Of a stretch of 12,665 bases of DNA, positions 12,635 through 12,665 are shown one piece after another; the first letter of the stretch is position 1; each line of letters starts with the position of its first letter. The notes beneath the pieces are model-generated. The model worked only from the letters and a program-made list of their open reading frames with translations, was not told the origin of the DNA and did not search any database. The stretch comes from DATBGS01 sp036557885 (GTDB lineage: Bacteria; Chloroflexota; Ktedonobacteria; Ktedonobacterales; DATBGS01), in NCBI GenBank assembly GCA_036557885.1, contig DATBGS010000028.1:1-12665 (forward strand), given 5' to 3'. A program made the translations under genes and the position numbers.

Positions 12635-12665
12635 TTCTGTTGGCGCCGTCCGCCTGGCCTGCTGC

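Noticed and set aside
12502..12665. Open frame reaching the right edge, with a CxC-x-x-C-like peptide (GCACGVCSQEV)
   Set aside because: No start codon with a ribosome site, an upstream stop near 12498, and the sequence is better explained by RNA-like hairpins. A gene fragment cannot be fully excluded.

Overview
The window looks like a chromosomal segment of a GC-rich, monoderm-like bacterium, most plausibly a Chloroflexota member (Ktedonobacteria or a relative). This is inferred from the Thr/Pro/Ser-rich linkers after the lipobox of the ModA lipoprotein and after the membrane helix of a Ser/Thr kinase, from a BACON-like domain on that kinase, and from abundant palindromic intergenic elements. 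No rRNA or other taxonomic marker is present, so the assignment is moderate. No tRNA, rRNA, transposase or cas gene was found.

Left part (1-2255). A CRISPR array with seven identical 36-nt repeat cores and six complete spacers runs off the left edge. Its right end stops 3 nt short of the stop codon of a leftward alpha/beta hydrolase gene, which follows a leftward SAM-dependent methyltransferase gene. No leader fits on the right, so the array is probably transcribed rightward from outside the window.

Middle part (2256-7667, all rightward). A near-consensus promoter and a structured leader of about 145 nt precede modA, then modB (molybdate-type ABC transporter). The ATPase gene modC is absent. 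A second unit starts at a strong promoter whose predicted start site falls on the ATG of a MarR regulator gene (probably leaderless) and continues into an MFS transporter and a CopC-CopD fusion protein. The MFS stop and a CopC-CopD ATG overlap by 1 nt. A 61-bp palindromic element with perfect 22-bp arms lies inside or just before the signal-peptide region of the CopC-CopD gene.

Right part (7684-12665). A leftward receptor-type Ser/Thr kinase gene converges on the CopC-CopD gene with 16 bp between stops. It is divergent from a rightward OmpR-type response regulator gene followed by a histidine kinase gene. The two-component genes are separated by 179 bp that contain a palindromic element, and a larger, nested relative of it lies downstream of the kinase. 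These elements, the one in the CopC-CopD gene and a hairpin before the response regulator share a hairpin core of the form CCGRCRTCC(C)TGYCGG, including a paired base change that keeps the stem. The last 300 bp hold no convincing gene; they carry a candidate promoter followed by a run of good hairpins with mutually exclusive pairings, resembling a structured RNA leader for a gene beyond the right edge.
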